NCBI GenBank assembly: GCA_002427015.1 | Contig: DIPE01000004.1 | Span: 3,188 to 10,022 of the forward strand | Direction of reading: 5' to 3' | Origin: Firmicutes bacterium UBA5496 | Lineage (GTDB): Bacteria > Bacillota > Proteinivoracia > UBA4975 | DNA length: 6,835 nucleotides | In this document: positions 1-6,238 of the stretch, piece after piece | How the letters are laid out: each line of letters begins with the position of its first letter | Position numbering within the stretch: the first letter of the stretch is position 1 | Made by a program: the position numbers and the translations under genes | The notes under the pieces: generated by a model | What the model was told of the DNA's origin: nothing | Seen by the model: only the letters and a program-made list of their open reading frames with translations | The model's database searches: none

Positions 1-479
1 GCATCACCCAGCAGAGCGACCTTTATCCCGCTTTGATTATGTACAACGGCATTCTCGGGGGCTACCCCCATGCCAAGCTCTTTCAAAATGTGCGGGAGCA
101 GCGGGGCCTGGCCTATTATATTGGGTCCAGCCTGGACAGCATCATGGGCCTGCAGTTTATCACCGCCGGTATCGATGCCGGCTCCTTTCAAGAAACCACA
201 GAAGTTGTGGCCAGCCAGCTGGAGGATATGCGCCGGGGCAAGATCAGCCAACAGGAGCTGGAATGGACCCGGTCCAGCCTGCAGACGGGCTTGCTTCAGA
301 TGTATGATGATTTAGGCGAGCAGGTGGCCTTGGCTGTGGACGCCAGGATATCCGGCCGGCGCTGGACCATTCCCGCCCTCCTGGAGGCTTTGGACCGAGT
401 CAGCAGCGGCGATGTCAAAGAAGCGGCACGGCAGATGCATCTGCAGACCACCTACTTTCTTTCCGGCGGAGGCGATTAG
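1..479 (+). CDS. yfmF: YfmF-like M16 family protein, 3' part only
   Basis: The open frame enters from the left edge (first complete codon at base 3) and ends at TAG 477-479, so only about 158 C-terminal residues are present. The segment with GGYPHAKLFQNVREQ followed by LAYY is typical of the C-terminal M16 domain, where the homologous R/Y residues of active peptidases contact the substrate. YfmF-type members of M16 usually lack the zinc HxxEH motif and partner an active paralogue, but the region that would show this lies outside the window. The stop codon touches the ATG of the next M16 gene, so the two are surely co-transcribed and probably translationally coupled. In Bacillus the homologous pair (ymfF/ymfH, also written yfmF/yfmH) is linked to 5-aminopentanol modification of elongation factor P. 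That role here is inferred from family and gene order only. Confidence 0.85.
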   Translation, partial: ITQQSDLYPALIMYNGILGGYPHAKLFQNVREQRGLAYYIGSSLDSIMGLQFITAGIDAGSFQETTEVVASQLEDMRRGKISQQELEWTRSSLQTGLLQMYDDLGEQVALAVDARISGRRWTIPALLEALDRVSSGDVKEAARQMHLQTTYFLSGGGD

Positions 480-1763
480 ATGAAATACGTATGCAGAGAT
501 TATCCTGATTTAAGTGAGAAGGTATACATGGGCAAAGTGGATGGGGGCCTCACCTGCATTTTCCTGCCCAAACCCGGATTTAAACGCAAATTCGCAGTCC
601 TGGCCACCCCCTACGGGGCAATTAACCGCTCCGCCTTGGTGGATGGGGAGGAGTTTGTCACCCCTGCCGGCATTGCCCATTTCCTGGAGCACAAGATGTT
701 TGAGGACCCGGCGGCCAGCATTGAAAACAAGTTTGCTTCCTATGGGGCCAGCACCAACGCCTTTACCACCCATACTATGACAGCCTACCTGTTTTCCACG
801 GCGGAGAACTTCTATGAATGCCTGGATTTGCTCCTGGATTTTGTTCAAGAGCCTGCCTTTACTGAAGAAGGCGTCATTGCCGAACGGAGCATAATTGCCC
901 AGGAAATCAAGATGTACCAGGACCAGCCTAATTGGGCCGTTTATTTGGGGGCCTTGACGGGAATGTACGGCGGCCATCCCGTGTCTGAAGATATTGCAGG
1001 CCGGGAGGAGGATTTGGCGCAAATAGATTACAAGCTGCTGCGCAAATGCCATGAGCTTTTCTATAATCCCGGGCGCATGGTCCTGGTTATTGCCGGAGAT
1101 ATTGAGGCAGAGGAGCTCTTTGGCTTTATCGCCAAAAACCAGGGGCAAAAGCAGTTTCCCAAACTGCCGGCAATCAAGAGCCTGGTGCCCCGGCCGCAGC
1201 CCAGTGTGGGGGAGGGCTGCGCTGCAGGCATGGAAGTGGCTCGGCCTTTGTTTTGCCTGGGCCTCAGGGATCAGCTGCCCCGGGATTGGCGGGAAGCCGG
1301 CCGCAGGGAGACAGTGGTCAGTCTTTTCCTGGAGATCTTTATCGGCAAGAATTCGCCTTTTTATAACCGGCTGTATGATGAAGGCATCATCGATAATTCC
1401 TTCGGGGTTGAATATACCTGCACTCCCTGGTACAGCCACTTTATCTTTGGCGGCGAAACCGATGACCCCGACAGGCTGGCCCATGAATTGCTGCAGGAAT
1501 TAACAAGGCTGAAGGAATGCGGCGTCAGTCAGCAGCAGCTGGAGGTCAACCTGCGCAAGCTGCTGGGATTATTCATCATGGACCTGAACGGCCTGGAATC
1601 GACAGTTATGGCCTATGCCACCGACTGGCTCCAGGAAGGGGATTATCTCACCAGATTCGAAGAAATGAGGAAGCTGACCAAAAAAGATGTGGAGGACTTC
1701 CTCCAAAGCCTAGACCTGGACCAGAAATGCTTGTCAGTGGTCAATCCCCTAACCTACCAATAA
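480..1763 (+). CDS. yfmH: YfmH-like M16 family zinc metallopeptidase
   Basis: A complete 427-residue protein, normal length for the YfmH group. The zinc motif HFLEH is intact at residues 67-71 (H67 and H71 as ligands, E70 as catalytic base). The third ligand is likely E142 in the ERSIIAQE segment, with E135 as the second conserved acid seven residues earlier, as in pitrilysin-type enzymes. The C-terminal half keeps SPFYNRLYDEG (residues 292-302), the usual R/Y substrate-binding segment. No signal peptide is seen, so it is probably cytoplasmic. The ATG at 480 follows the upstream TAG with no gap, so the ribosome binding site would lie inside yfmF or initiation would be coupled. Known homologues are needed for EF-P 5-aminopentanol modification in Bacillus. 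The reductase gene ymfI, found close to this pair in Bacillus, does not follow here: a terminator comes next. Family call is firm; the EF-P role is inferred. Confidence 0.9.
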   Translation: MKYVCRDYPDLSEKVYMGKVDGGLTCIFLPKPGFKRKFAVLATPYGAINRSALVDGEEFVTPAGIAHFLEHKMFEDPAASIENKFASYGASTNAFTTHTMTAYLFSTAENFYECLDLLLDFVQEPAFTEEGVIAERSIIAQEIKMYQDQPNWAVYLGALTGMYGGHPVSEDIAGREEDLAQIDYKLLRKCHELFYNPGRMVLVIAGDIEAEELFGFIAKNQGQKQFPKLPAIKSLVPRPQPSVGEGCAAGMEVARPLFCLGLRDQLPRDWREAGRRETVVSLFLEIFIGKNSPFYNRLYDEGIIDNSFGVEYTCTPWYSHFIFGGETDDPDRLAHELLQELTRLKECGVSQQQLEVNLRKLLGLFIMDLNGLESTVMAYATDWLQEGDYLTRFEEMRKLTKKDVEDFLQSLDLDQKCLSVVNPLTYQ

Positions 1764-1768
1764 TAATA

Positions 1769-1793
1769 CCGAGGGGCTTCCCTCGGCATTTTT
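1769..1793 (+). terminator. Intrinsic terminator of the yfmF-yfmH operon
   Basis: A perfect 7-bp stem CCGAGGG (1769-1775) / CCCTCGG (1780-1786) closes a GCTT loop and is followed by CATTTTT. It begins 6 nt after the yfmH stop. It also lies just beyond the stop of the convergent toxin gene (1800). Read on the - strand the stem is followed by TATTATTATT, so it may terminate weakly in that direction too. Confidence 0.85.
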
Positions 1794-1799
1794 ATATAC

Positions 1800-2111
1800 T
1801 TATTTCTCCAACAGCCAGTTATACTTTCGCTTCCCGTAAAGAAGCCGGCGGATTTGCACGGCATCGCCTCTTATAACAAAGAAGACCAGGTAGTTGTCTA
1901 TGACTAAATAACGGTAACCCCGAGCTTTCAGTGTGGTGTCTCGAACAAGAGGGCATCTCTCCGGCATCTTGGCAAGGGTGGAAATTTTATTGACAATTCG
2001 GTCGTAATACTTTGTCGCGGCCTGTGGAGACAAGGTATTTAGATAATTGACGATACTCTTTAAGTCATCGATTGCAGCAGAAAATATCCGGATTTTATAT
2101 TCCGTGGACAT
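1800..2111 (-). CDS. RelE/ParE family toxin of a type II toxin-antitoxin system
   Basis: A 103-residue basic protein of the usual size for the RelE/ParE fold. Visible signatures are the N-terminal helical part (AAIDDLKSIVNYL, residues 12-24), the central GYRYLVIDNYLVFFVI strand pair (65-80), and the C-terminal IRRLLYGKRKY (87-97), which resembles the common family ending I.RV.YG.RD. RelE members cut mRNA in the ribosome and ParE members poison gyrase; the sequence alone does not decide which applies. The ATG at 2111 lies inside the end of the antitoxin gene (17-bp overlap), with GAGGAA just upstream (2114-2119), as expected for a coupled pair. It converges on yfmH, and only 36 nt separate the two stops. 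Confidence 0.88.
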   Translation of the reverse strand: MSTEYKIRIFSAAIDDLKSIVNYLNTLSPQAATKYYDRIVNKISTLAKMPERCPLVRDTTLKARGYRYLVIDNYLVFFVIRGDAVQIRRLLYGKRKYNWLLEK

Positions 2112-2364
2112 TGTTCCTCAGCTCTTTTGCAACTTGAAAAAAGTCTTCGCCTTCGCCGCCCCTAGCTATTTCTTCTTCTGTTGCTGCAAGCTTGGCATAT
2201 AGCTGTATCAAGGCATCCATGCGTTCAAAGGTTTCGATGCTCATTACCACCATGTCTCCGGCGCCGTTCTTGGTAATGTAGACGGGCTCTCTGGACTCAC
2301 GGCAGAACTCAGAAATCTCGTTGGCTTTATTCCTTAAATCAGAAATAGGTCGGATTTCAGGCAT
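2095..2364 (-). CDS. Phd/YefM family antitoxin
   Basis: An 89-residue protein from the ATG at 2364. Residues 1-45 hold the Phd/YefM fold signature: PISDLRNKANEI, then EPVYITKNG, then VVMSIETFERM. This part normally dimerises and binds operator DNA. The acidic and helical tail (about 50-89) is the part that normally wraps around and neutralises the toxin. The frame could be opened further upstream at TTG 2388, but the ATG at 2364 has GGGAGGG at 2372-2378 with a 7-nt spacer and matches the usual family N-terminus (MPEIRPISDLR), so I chose it. It is the first gene of a two-gene unit with the toxin. Antitoxins of this family repress their own promoter, and a suitable palindromic site lies directly upstream. 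Confidence 0.9.
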   Translation of the reverse strand: MPEIRPISDLRNKANEISEFCRESREPVYITKNGAGDMVVMSIETFERMDALIQLYAKLAATEEEIARGGEGEDFFQVAKELRNNVHGI

Positions 2365-2381
2365 AACACTGCCCTCCCTTT

Positions 2382-2422
2382 TTATCAATATTTACAGATA
2401 TATATTATCAAAATATTGATAA
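2382..2422. promoter_or_regulatory. Candidate antitoxin operator: three TTATCAA half-sites
   Basis: TTATCAA occurs at 2382-2388 and 2405-2411, and its reverse complement TTGATAA at 2416-2422. The last two form a palindrome with a 4-nt centre. The outer pair is extended to a perfect 12-bp inverted repeat (2382-2393 and 2411-2422). The array covers the -10 element and the predicted start of the toxin-antitoxin promoter, the position expected for autorepression by a Phd/YefM antitoxin. Binding is inferred. Confidence 0.55.
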
Positions 2423-2431
2423 CCCAGTCAA
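2404..2431 (-). promoter_or_regulatory. Candidate promoter of the toxin-antitoxin operon
   Basis: Reading leftwards on the - strand, TTGACT (2426-2431, five of six matches to the -35 consensus) and GATAAT (2404-2409, five of six to the -10) are separated by 16 bp. The start point would be near 2397, leaving a leader of about 33 nt to the antitoxin ATG. The -10 coincides with one of the TTATCAA half-sites. Confidence 0.6.
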
Positions 2432-2475
2432 GGTTGGTTTTGGGGGAGGCCCCTAAAAAGGAATTCAGGAGCAAT

Positions 2476-2484
2476 TGGTAGAAT
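2476..2484 (+). promoter_or_regulatory. Possible extended -10 promoter for the DUF952 gene
   Basis: TGG followed by TAGAAT (2479-2484, five of six matches) fits an extended -10 element. No good -35 is visible at the right spacing. Transcription would begin near 2491, just ahead of the ribosome binding site. Weak evidence. Confidence 0.3.
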
Positions 2485-2511
2485 GCTTACATTGCCGGGA
2501 GGGGGATGCCG

Positions 2512-2868
2512 ATGATAATCCTGCACTGCCTGCGCAATGATACTTGGGAAGCCATAAAAGATAAACCTGTGTTTGGCGAAGAGAGCGTTGCAGCAGAAGG
2601 TTTTATTCACTGTTCTTCGATTGAATACTTTTGGCGGGTTGCGCCAAATTTCCGTGATATTGCCGACGAGCTAGCGCTGTTGTGCATTGACACTGAAAAG
2701 CTGACTTCTCCGCTGAAGTGGGAAGATGGAGATAATAGCGGCAGAGAATATCCCCATATTTATGGGCCGGTTAACCTGGATGCTGTAGTTGCTGTGCTGC
2801 CATATCGGAAAGATAAAGATGGGAATTATATTAAGAATGAGGAGTTTGCCCATATCCCTAATCGCTAG
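2512..2868 (+). CDS. DUF952 domain-containing protein
   Basis: A small soluble protein of 118 residues (120 if it starts at ATG 2506). It shows the hallmarks of DUF952: GFIHCSSIEYFWRVAPNF in the first third and REYPHIYGPVNLDAV in the last third, with LLCIDTEKL and KWEDG between. The biochemical role of the family is not established; my recollection is that its fold is grouped with the ADP-ribosyltransferase-like proteins, which I cannot check here. Two in-frame ATGs compete. The GGGAGG at 2497-2502 is only 3 nt from ATG 2506 but 9 nt from ATG 2512, so I favour 2512, giving an N-terminus MIILHCL. It has no signal peptide or membrane segment. No terminator separates it from the next gene, so the two may form a small operon. 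Confidence 0.85.
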   Translation: MIILHCLRNDTWEAIKDKPVFGEESVAAEGFIHCSSIEYFWRVAPNFRDIADELALLCIDTEKLTSPLKWEDGDNSGREYPHIYGPVNLDAVVAVLPYRKDKDGNYIKNEEFAHIPNR

Positions 2869-2939
2869 GGGAATTTGCATGAGGTTGTTTTCCGTGAGCT
2901 TTTGCTGGGAATAAGTTAAGGGAATGAGTGGTGACTTGC

Positions 2940-3947
2940 ATGCATGTCAAAATTGATGAAAACAGCAGCTTTATCTACTGGGAAGATATAGAGCTTATGT
3001 TTGCTGCCCAAAGCATCCTCGAGGATGAACCGCGGCATGATTTGTGTTTACAAATATATGGCCCGGATAAGATTGCCGCCTTGAAACGGAAGTACCATTT
3101 TCTCTATGAGGTTTTCAAGACCTTAGAGCCGAATTTTGTTCATGGCATGCTGGAACCCCTCTTAACCTATCCCCTTGCGGATTTTGCCTTGAACGAGTAC
3201 CGCCGGCATTTGCTGCAAATGGATCCGGCGGAATTTATCCAGGTGTTTTTTTCTCTGACGGATGCTAACACTGCAGATATTGCCGATGCCATCAACAATG
3301 ATAAAGCTTTGGAAGCTCTTTTTTTTGAACGGCCCTACCTGTGCAACAGCTATCTCGGCTTCCAGTCCCTGTTCAGGCAGGCACAGCGGTATATTGAAGA
3401 GTATTTCTCCCTGGCGGAAGAGCTGCGCACCGAGACTTTTGCTGAGATGATTAAGGCGGCTGGCCCCAATGTGGCGGAGCTGCTGAACCAGGTCAAGGCA
3501 GGCCTGGAAGATATGCCTTATCTTGAATTCTCCCAACAGCTGATGGGCAAGACCTTCCGCAACCGGGGGCCCTATGTTTCTTTTATCTTCGCGCCCAGCT
3601 TGTTTTTGCCTTACCGGGTGCTGCGCCTGTTTGGCCGGGACCAGATTTTATTTATTTCCATTCGGGATGAGACTCTTCAAGACGATGCGATGCTGCAGCA
3701 GCTGAAAGCCATTGCCGACAGCACCCGCTTTAAGATAATTTCCTTGCTGGGAGAGAGCCCCTTGCGGGGCCTAGACATTGCCGAAGCCCTTTCCCTTGCG
3801 CCCTCGACGGTATCCCATCACATGGAGCAGCTTAAACAGGCCGGGCTGATTAATGAGGAACAGGTCAAGAATTCCAAGTATTACAGCCTGAGCAAGAACA
3901 ATATCCAGGCCCTAATAAGCCGCCTCAGTGAAACCCTGGGCAAATAG
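2940..3947 (+). CDS. ArsR-type winged-helix regulator with a large N-terminal domain
   Basis: A protein of 335 residues from ATG 2940 (339 from GTG 2928). The last 85 or so residues form an ArsR-type winged helix: LKAIADSTRFKIISLL (255-270), the recognition-helix region LAPSTVSHHMEQLKQAGLI (286-304) and a wing around 306-317 ending KYYSL. The usual ArsR metal-binding cysteine motif is absent, so metal sensing by that site is unlikely. Residues 1 to about 245 are mostly helical in character and I do not recognise them; they may be a ligand-sensing or oligomerisation domain. Starts at GTG 2928, GTG 2931 (behind AAGGGA at 2918-2923) and ATG 2940 (behind GGTGA at 2930-2934) are all possible. It lies 71 nt after the DUF952 gene with no clear promoter between. 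Its target is unknown; the gene itself or the neighbouring transport and resistance-like genes are only guesses. Confidence 0.8.
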   Translation: MHVKIDENSSFIYWEDIELMFAAQSILEDEPRHDLCLQIYGPDKIAALKRKYHFLYEVFKTLEPNFVHGMLEPLLTYPLADFALNEYRRHLLQMDPAEFIQVFFSLTDANTADIADAINNDKALEALFFERPYLCNSYLGFQSLFRQAQRYIEEYFSLAEELRTETFAEMIKAAGPNVAELLNQVKAGLEDMPYLEFSQQLMGKTFRNRGPYVSFIFAPSLFLPYRVLRLFGRDQILFISIRDETLQDDAMLQQLKAIADSTRFKIISLLGESPLRGLDIAEALSLAPSTVSHHMEQLKQAGLINEEQVKNSKYYSLSKNNIQALISRLSETLGK

Positions 3948-4016
3948 AATAGCGAAGTGCAACTTGGGGATTCACGACAGCAAGTAAGTCTTCAGATAAA
4001 ACCCTCAAGGGGCAGC

Positions 4017-4069
4017 AAAAAAAGACCAGTCATGTCCAAATGTAATTGCTTAGCATGGCTGGTCTTTTT
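4017..4069. terminator. Bidirectional terminator between convergent genes
   Basis: A 16-bp stem (4019-4034 with 4054-4069, one T/G wobble) encloses a 19-nt loop. The left arm opens with a run of seven A and the right arm closes with five T. It therefore has a T-tail in both directions: on the + strand it can end the ArsR-type gene, and on the - strand the GNAT-kinase gene, about 115 nt past its stop. Confidence 0.85.
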
Positions 4070-4078
4070 ACGCATTTT

Positions 4079-4171
4079 CTAGCCCAGATAGTCGCCCGAT
4101 GTGCCGATTCGTTTAGGAATAGGCCCGTCAGAGTAGTTTTTGTATGACCTTCGCTTATTAGCCCGCTTCAC
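4079..4171 (-). other. Short basic reading frame of uncertain status
   Basis: Just after the stop of the GNAT-kinase gene (11 nt), a 30-codon frame can be read from GTG 4171 to TAG 4079-4081. The peptide is strongly basic at the start (VKRANKRRS) and ends PIPKRIGTSGDYLG, which looks more protein-like than chance. There is no ribosome binding site and I recognise no family. It could be the tail of an eroded gene or plain non-coding sequence between gene and terminator. Confidence 0.15.
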
Positions 4172-4182
4172 TCGCGAAGTAT

Positions 4183-5850
4183 CTATGAGGGGCAACACCC
4201 GTCCAGCCACCCGGTGAGGCTATCTCGAATCGCTCCGTTTTTCAGTTCTGCCAACGCTGGTTCAGCCCATCCGGGAAAGCTCTTCCTTTCACAGGCGACG
4301 ACGAGCCCGACAAGGGGCGCCAGAAACCCATGGGCTGCTTTTTCTTCTTCGCCGTCAAAATCCTCTCCATATTCACGCCAAAAAGCAGCCGCCGCTTCTG
4401 GGCTAAGGGCGCTTGTTACATTGTGCAGGTCGCTATACCCGTAACCCTTTCCCAGCAGATTGAAGTCCAGCATCATAGCGGCGGATCGATCCCTTGCGAC
4501 CACAAGGTTCGTCCAGTAAAAATCATTATAGGTCAGCGTGCGGGGAAGGCCGGCAATTCTGCGGCGGATTTCAGCAAAACGTTTGCGGACCATTGGCCAC
4601 AGCGCGTTTTCAGCCGTGTTTGTTTTGTGGGCCACCATATCCAGATTGGATATGGTAATTTTATCGGTTTCATCATAAAGCGCAGGGTTATTCTGGCGCA
4701 TATACGCCCGTCCCTTGCGGTGCAGTTCTTTATACCATTTGGCAATGGCTGTAGCCACCTGAATATCGGCTAAATCCCCTTCGCAGCCCAGCCGGTATTC
4801 CCGGCTGCTTTCCACATCGGGCAGAAGCAGCGCGCAGGCGGTATGTTTCAGCATCGGCAGTGTGGGTATGCCGAGTGATGCAAGGATTTTATAATTCTCA
4901 ATCTCCCGCCTGTCCTCCGGATTTTCAAACACCTTGAGCACATAATGTTCGGCTTCCGATTCCACCCGATACACCGCAATGCCCGCTTTCTCACGGATTT
5001 TCTGCACAACTGGTATGCGCACACCCATTTGGGCGAGCTGCAAAATATAGGAGGACGGAAGCAGTTTCTCGGGCTGACCCAGTTCTCTCAGAATATGATT
5101 GATTTGAGCTATATTCTGTTCTTCAATACCTTCCCAGCGCAGCATTTCAACACCGCTGTAGCCCAGGAGCTGGGATACATATTCAATTTTCTGAGTCTCA
5201 AATGCCCGCTTCGCGTTCTCAGGCAGCTTAGCGGTGAGCAGTTTGATTGGCGGCAACACCACAGGTTCTTTTGGCGGAAAGGTATGATCAAACTCTTCGA
5301 CCTCTTTTGGGTCCGTATCGTATACCGCATCATAGACAAACTGCCCACTAACGCCGTCAAGGGCGCCATCATAGAGAGGCATTGCCATCAGGGCATCAAA
5401 GCTTTTCCCGTTTTCCGAGGTAATTCCAAAGGCGCTTGCCCGCTTGAAGCCAAAGCGGGGATAGTAATCCGGATGCCCGTAGAAAATAATCGCTCTATAC
5501 CCAAGTTTCTTTGCTTCCGAAATGCTGTGGCGCATCAGCGCTGAGCCGACGCCCCTCCGCTTATATTCCGGCAAAACGCTAAGCGGGCCGAAACTCAGCA
5601 CTTCAATCTCGCGAGCATCCTGCGTGATGACCTTGGCTGTGCTGTATATGATATGCCCCGCAAGCTGTCCCTCCGCCTCGGCCACGAAATCCAGTTCCGG
5701 CACAAAGGAGGGCAGGTCCCGCAGCTTATGGACAAGAAGATGTTCGCCGTCACAAGTAGGGTGATTCATGCTGCCCCAAAAGGCTTCGCGGGTCAGCTCC
5801 TCCACGGCGCGATAGTCCTTCGGTTGTTCCCGTCGTATTGTAATTTTCAA
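4183..5850 (-). CDS. GNAT acetyltransferase fused to an APH/choline-kinase-like domain
   Basis: A 555-residue two-domain protein. Residues 1 to about 175 are a GNAT N-acetyltransferase: the acetyl-CoA loop is RRGVGS (98-103) after LSVLPEYK, followed by YGHPDYYPRFGF (124-135), similar to YhbS-type members. After a helical linker (about 201-280), residues 281-550 resemble aminoglycoside phosphotransferases and related small-molecule kinases: VLK with K306, an acid at E316 or E318, the catalytic loop YNDFYWTN (441-448, D443 and N448 kept, the usual HGD changed to YND), and the metal segment LDFN (D462). The substrate is unknown. An acetyltransferase-kinase order also occurs in the aminoglycoside enzyme AAC(6')-APH(2''), but I see no evidence of specific relatedness. 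The start is TTG 5850, since AGGAGG lies 7 nt upstream and no ATG fits. A structured leader precedes it. No signal peptide or membrane segment; probably cytoplasmic. Confidence 0.85.
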   Translation of the reverse strand: MKITIRREQPKDYRAVEELTREAFWGSMNHPTCDGEHLLVHKLRDLPSFVPELDFVAEAEGQLAGHIIYSTAKVITQDAREIEVLSFGPLSVLPEYKRRGVGSALMRHSISEAKKLGYRAIIFYGHPDYYPRFGFKRASAFGITSENGKSFDALMAMPLYDGALDGVSGQFVYDAVYDTDPKEVEEFDHTFPPKEPVVLPPIKLLTAKLPENAKRAFETQKIEYVSQLLGYSGVEMLRWEGIEEQNIAQINHILRELGQPEKLLPSSYILQLAQMGVRIPVVQKIREKAGIAVYRVESEAEHYVLKVFENPEDRREIENYKILASLGIPTLPMLKHTACALLLPDVESSREYRLGCEGDLADIQVATAIAKWYKELHRKGRAYMRQNNPALYDETDKITISNLDMVAHKTNTAENALWPMVRKRFAEIRRRIAGLPRTLTYNDFYWTNLVVARDRSAAMMLDFNLLGKGYGYSDLHNVTSALSPEAAAAFWREYGEDFDGEEEKAAHGFLAPLVGLVVACERKSFPGWAEPALAELKNGAIRDSLTGWLDGCCPS

Positions 5851-5857
5851 TATGGTT

Positions 5858-5863
5858 CCTCCT
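5858..5863 (-). promoter_or_regulatory. Ribosome binding site that fixes the TTG start
   Basis: A perfect AGGAGG on the - strand, 7 nt before TTG 5850. There is no ATG or GTG at a useful distance, so this site decides the start. The TTG overlaps the TGA that ends the upstream leader frame (TTGA), which would allow translational coupling. Confidence 0.8.
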
Positions 5864-5913
5864 GTTTTTCATCCCCGCGCACAAGGTCGGTGAGTTTTCT
5901 TCGTATTGGGCAT

Positions 5914-5956
5914 AAAAATGCCGCAGCAAGCAACCATCGATAGCTGCAAACTGCGG
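5914..5956 (-). terminator. Leader hairpin 2, terminator-like, upstream of the GNAT-kinase gene
   Basis: On the - strand CCGCAGT (5950-5956) pairs with GCTGCGG (5921-5927). After a 2x2 TT/TT internal loop, GCAGC pairs with GTTGC, closing an 8-nt loop. CATTTTT follows. It ends about 60 nt before the GNAT-kinase start, so it would cut off that gene unless overridden. The + strand side is followed by TTTT, so it could also act in that direction. Confidence 0.6.
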
Positions 5957-5978
5957 TTTTACAGGTGATGCCAGTGTC

Positions 5979-6014
5979 AAAATAAACACGGGCATACCTG
6001 TTCGTATGCCCATA
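5979..6014 (-). terminator. Leader hairpin 1, terminator-like, with an alternative pairing partner
   Basis: On the - strand GGGCATAC (6004-6011) pairs perfectly with GTATGCCC (5990-5997) around a 6-nt loop. Three further pairs, two of them G-U, extend the base to 11 bp, and TTTATTTT follows directly. The right arm (5991-6000) can instead pair with 5962-5972 downstream, with one bulged base. The two structures exclude each other, as in attenuators. Confidence 0.55.
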
Positions 6015-6110
6015 GAAGTCTACAGTATTTACGAAAGGATACTCATAGCGGCACAGCAATAAAAGGCGTATATACACCTTAAAAAATATTGCCAAGCCCG
6101 GTATTCTGTT

Positions 6111-6143
6111 TTAGGCCAAAGCCACCTCGAAAATGTAAGTCAT
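6111..6143 (-). CDS. Possible 10-codon leader peptide
   Basis: ATG 6143 lies 10 nt after AAAGGAG (6154-6160) on the - strand and opens a 10-residue frame, MTYIFEVALA, ending at TAA 6111-6113. It sits between the candidate promoter at 6210-6238 and the two terminator-like hairpins, the place of a leader peptide in an attenuator. The same frame stays open after the TAA as far as the GNAT-kinase start, so an alternative reading is the front of a gene broken by a stop. Too short for a confident call. Confidence 0.3.
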   Translation of the reverse strand: MTYIFEVALA

Positions 6144-6209
6144 ATAACAACAACTCCTTTCGCACTCTGCGAAGCATGGAAGAATCATCACAGAATTAAG
6201 ATTGAATTT

Positions 6210-6238
6210 AGCATACCATTTCTTTCCTGAAAAAACAA
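6210..6238 (-). promoter_or_regulatory. Candidate promoter for the GNAT-kinase leader transcript
   Basis: On the - strand TTGTTT (6233-6238) and TATGCT (6210-6215) lie 17 bp apart, and TGG precedes the second, giving an extended -10. The hexamer matches are modest (three and four of six). It would start transcription near 6203, about 350 nt before the GNAT-kinase TTG. Confidence 0.35.

Noticed and set aside
510..1484. A 324-codon open frame on the - strand
   Set aside because: It lies entirely antisense to yfmH, which has intact catalytic motifs. The translation shows no recognisable domain, and the length reflects codon bias of the true gene.
3162..3536. A 124-codon - strand frame inside the ArsR-type gene
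   Set aside because: It has no ribosome binding site and no domain signal; it is a mirror of the coding strand.
3990..4010. CCC/GGG mini-hairpin after the ArsR-type gene
   Set aside because: The stem is about 3 bp with no T-tail; the strong terminator at 4017-4069 explains the end of transcription.
4945..5544. A 199-codon open frame on the + strand
   Set aside because: It is antisense to the GNAT-kinase gene, whose domain signatures on the other strand are clear. No family features in the + strand translation.
5750..6013. An 87-codon - strand frame starting in leader hairpin 1 and running into the GNAT domain
   Set aside because: The end overlaps the GNAT-kinase coding region out of frame, its ATG lies within the hairpin with no ribosome binding site, and no family is recognisable.
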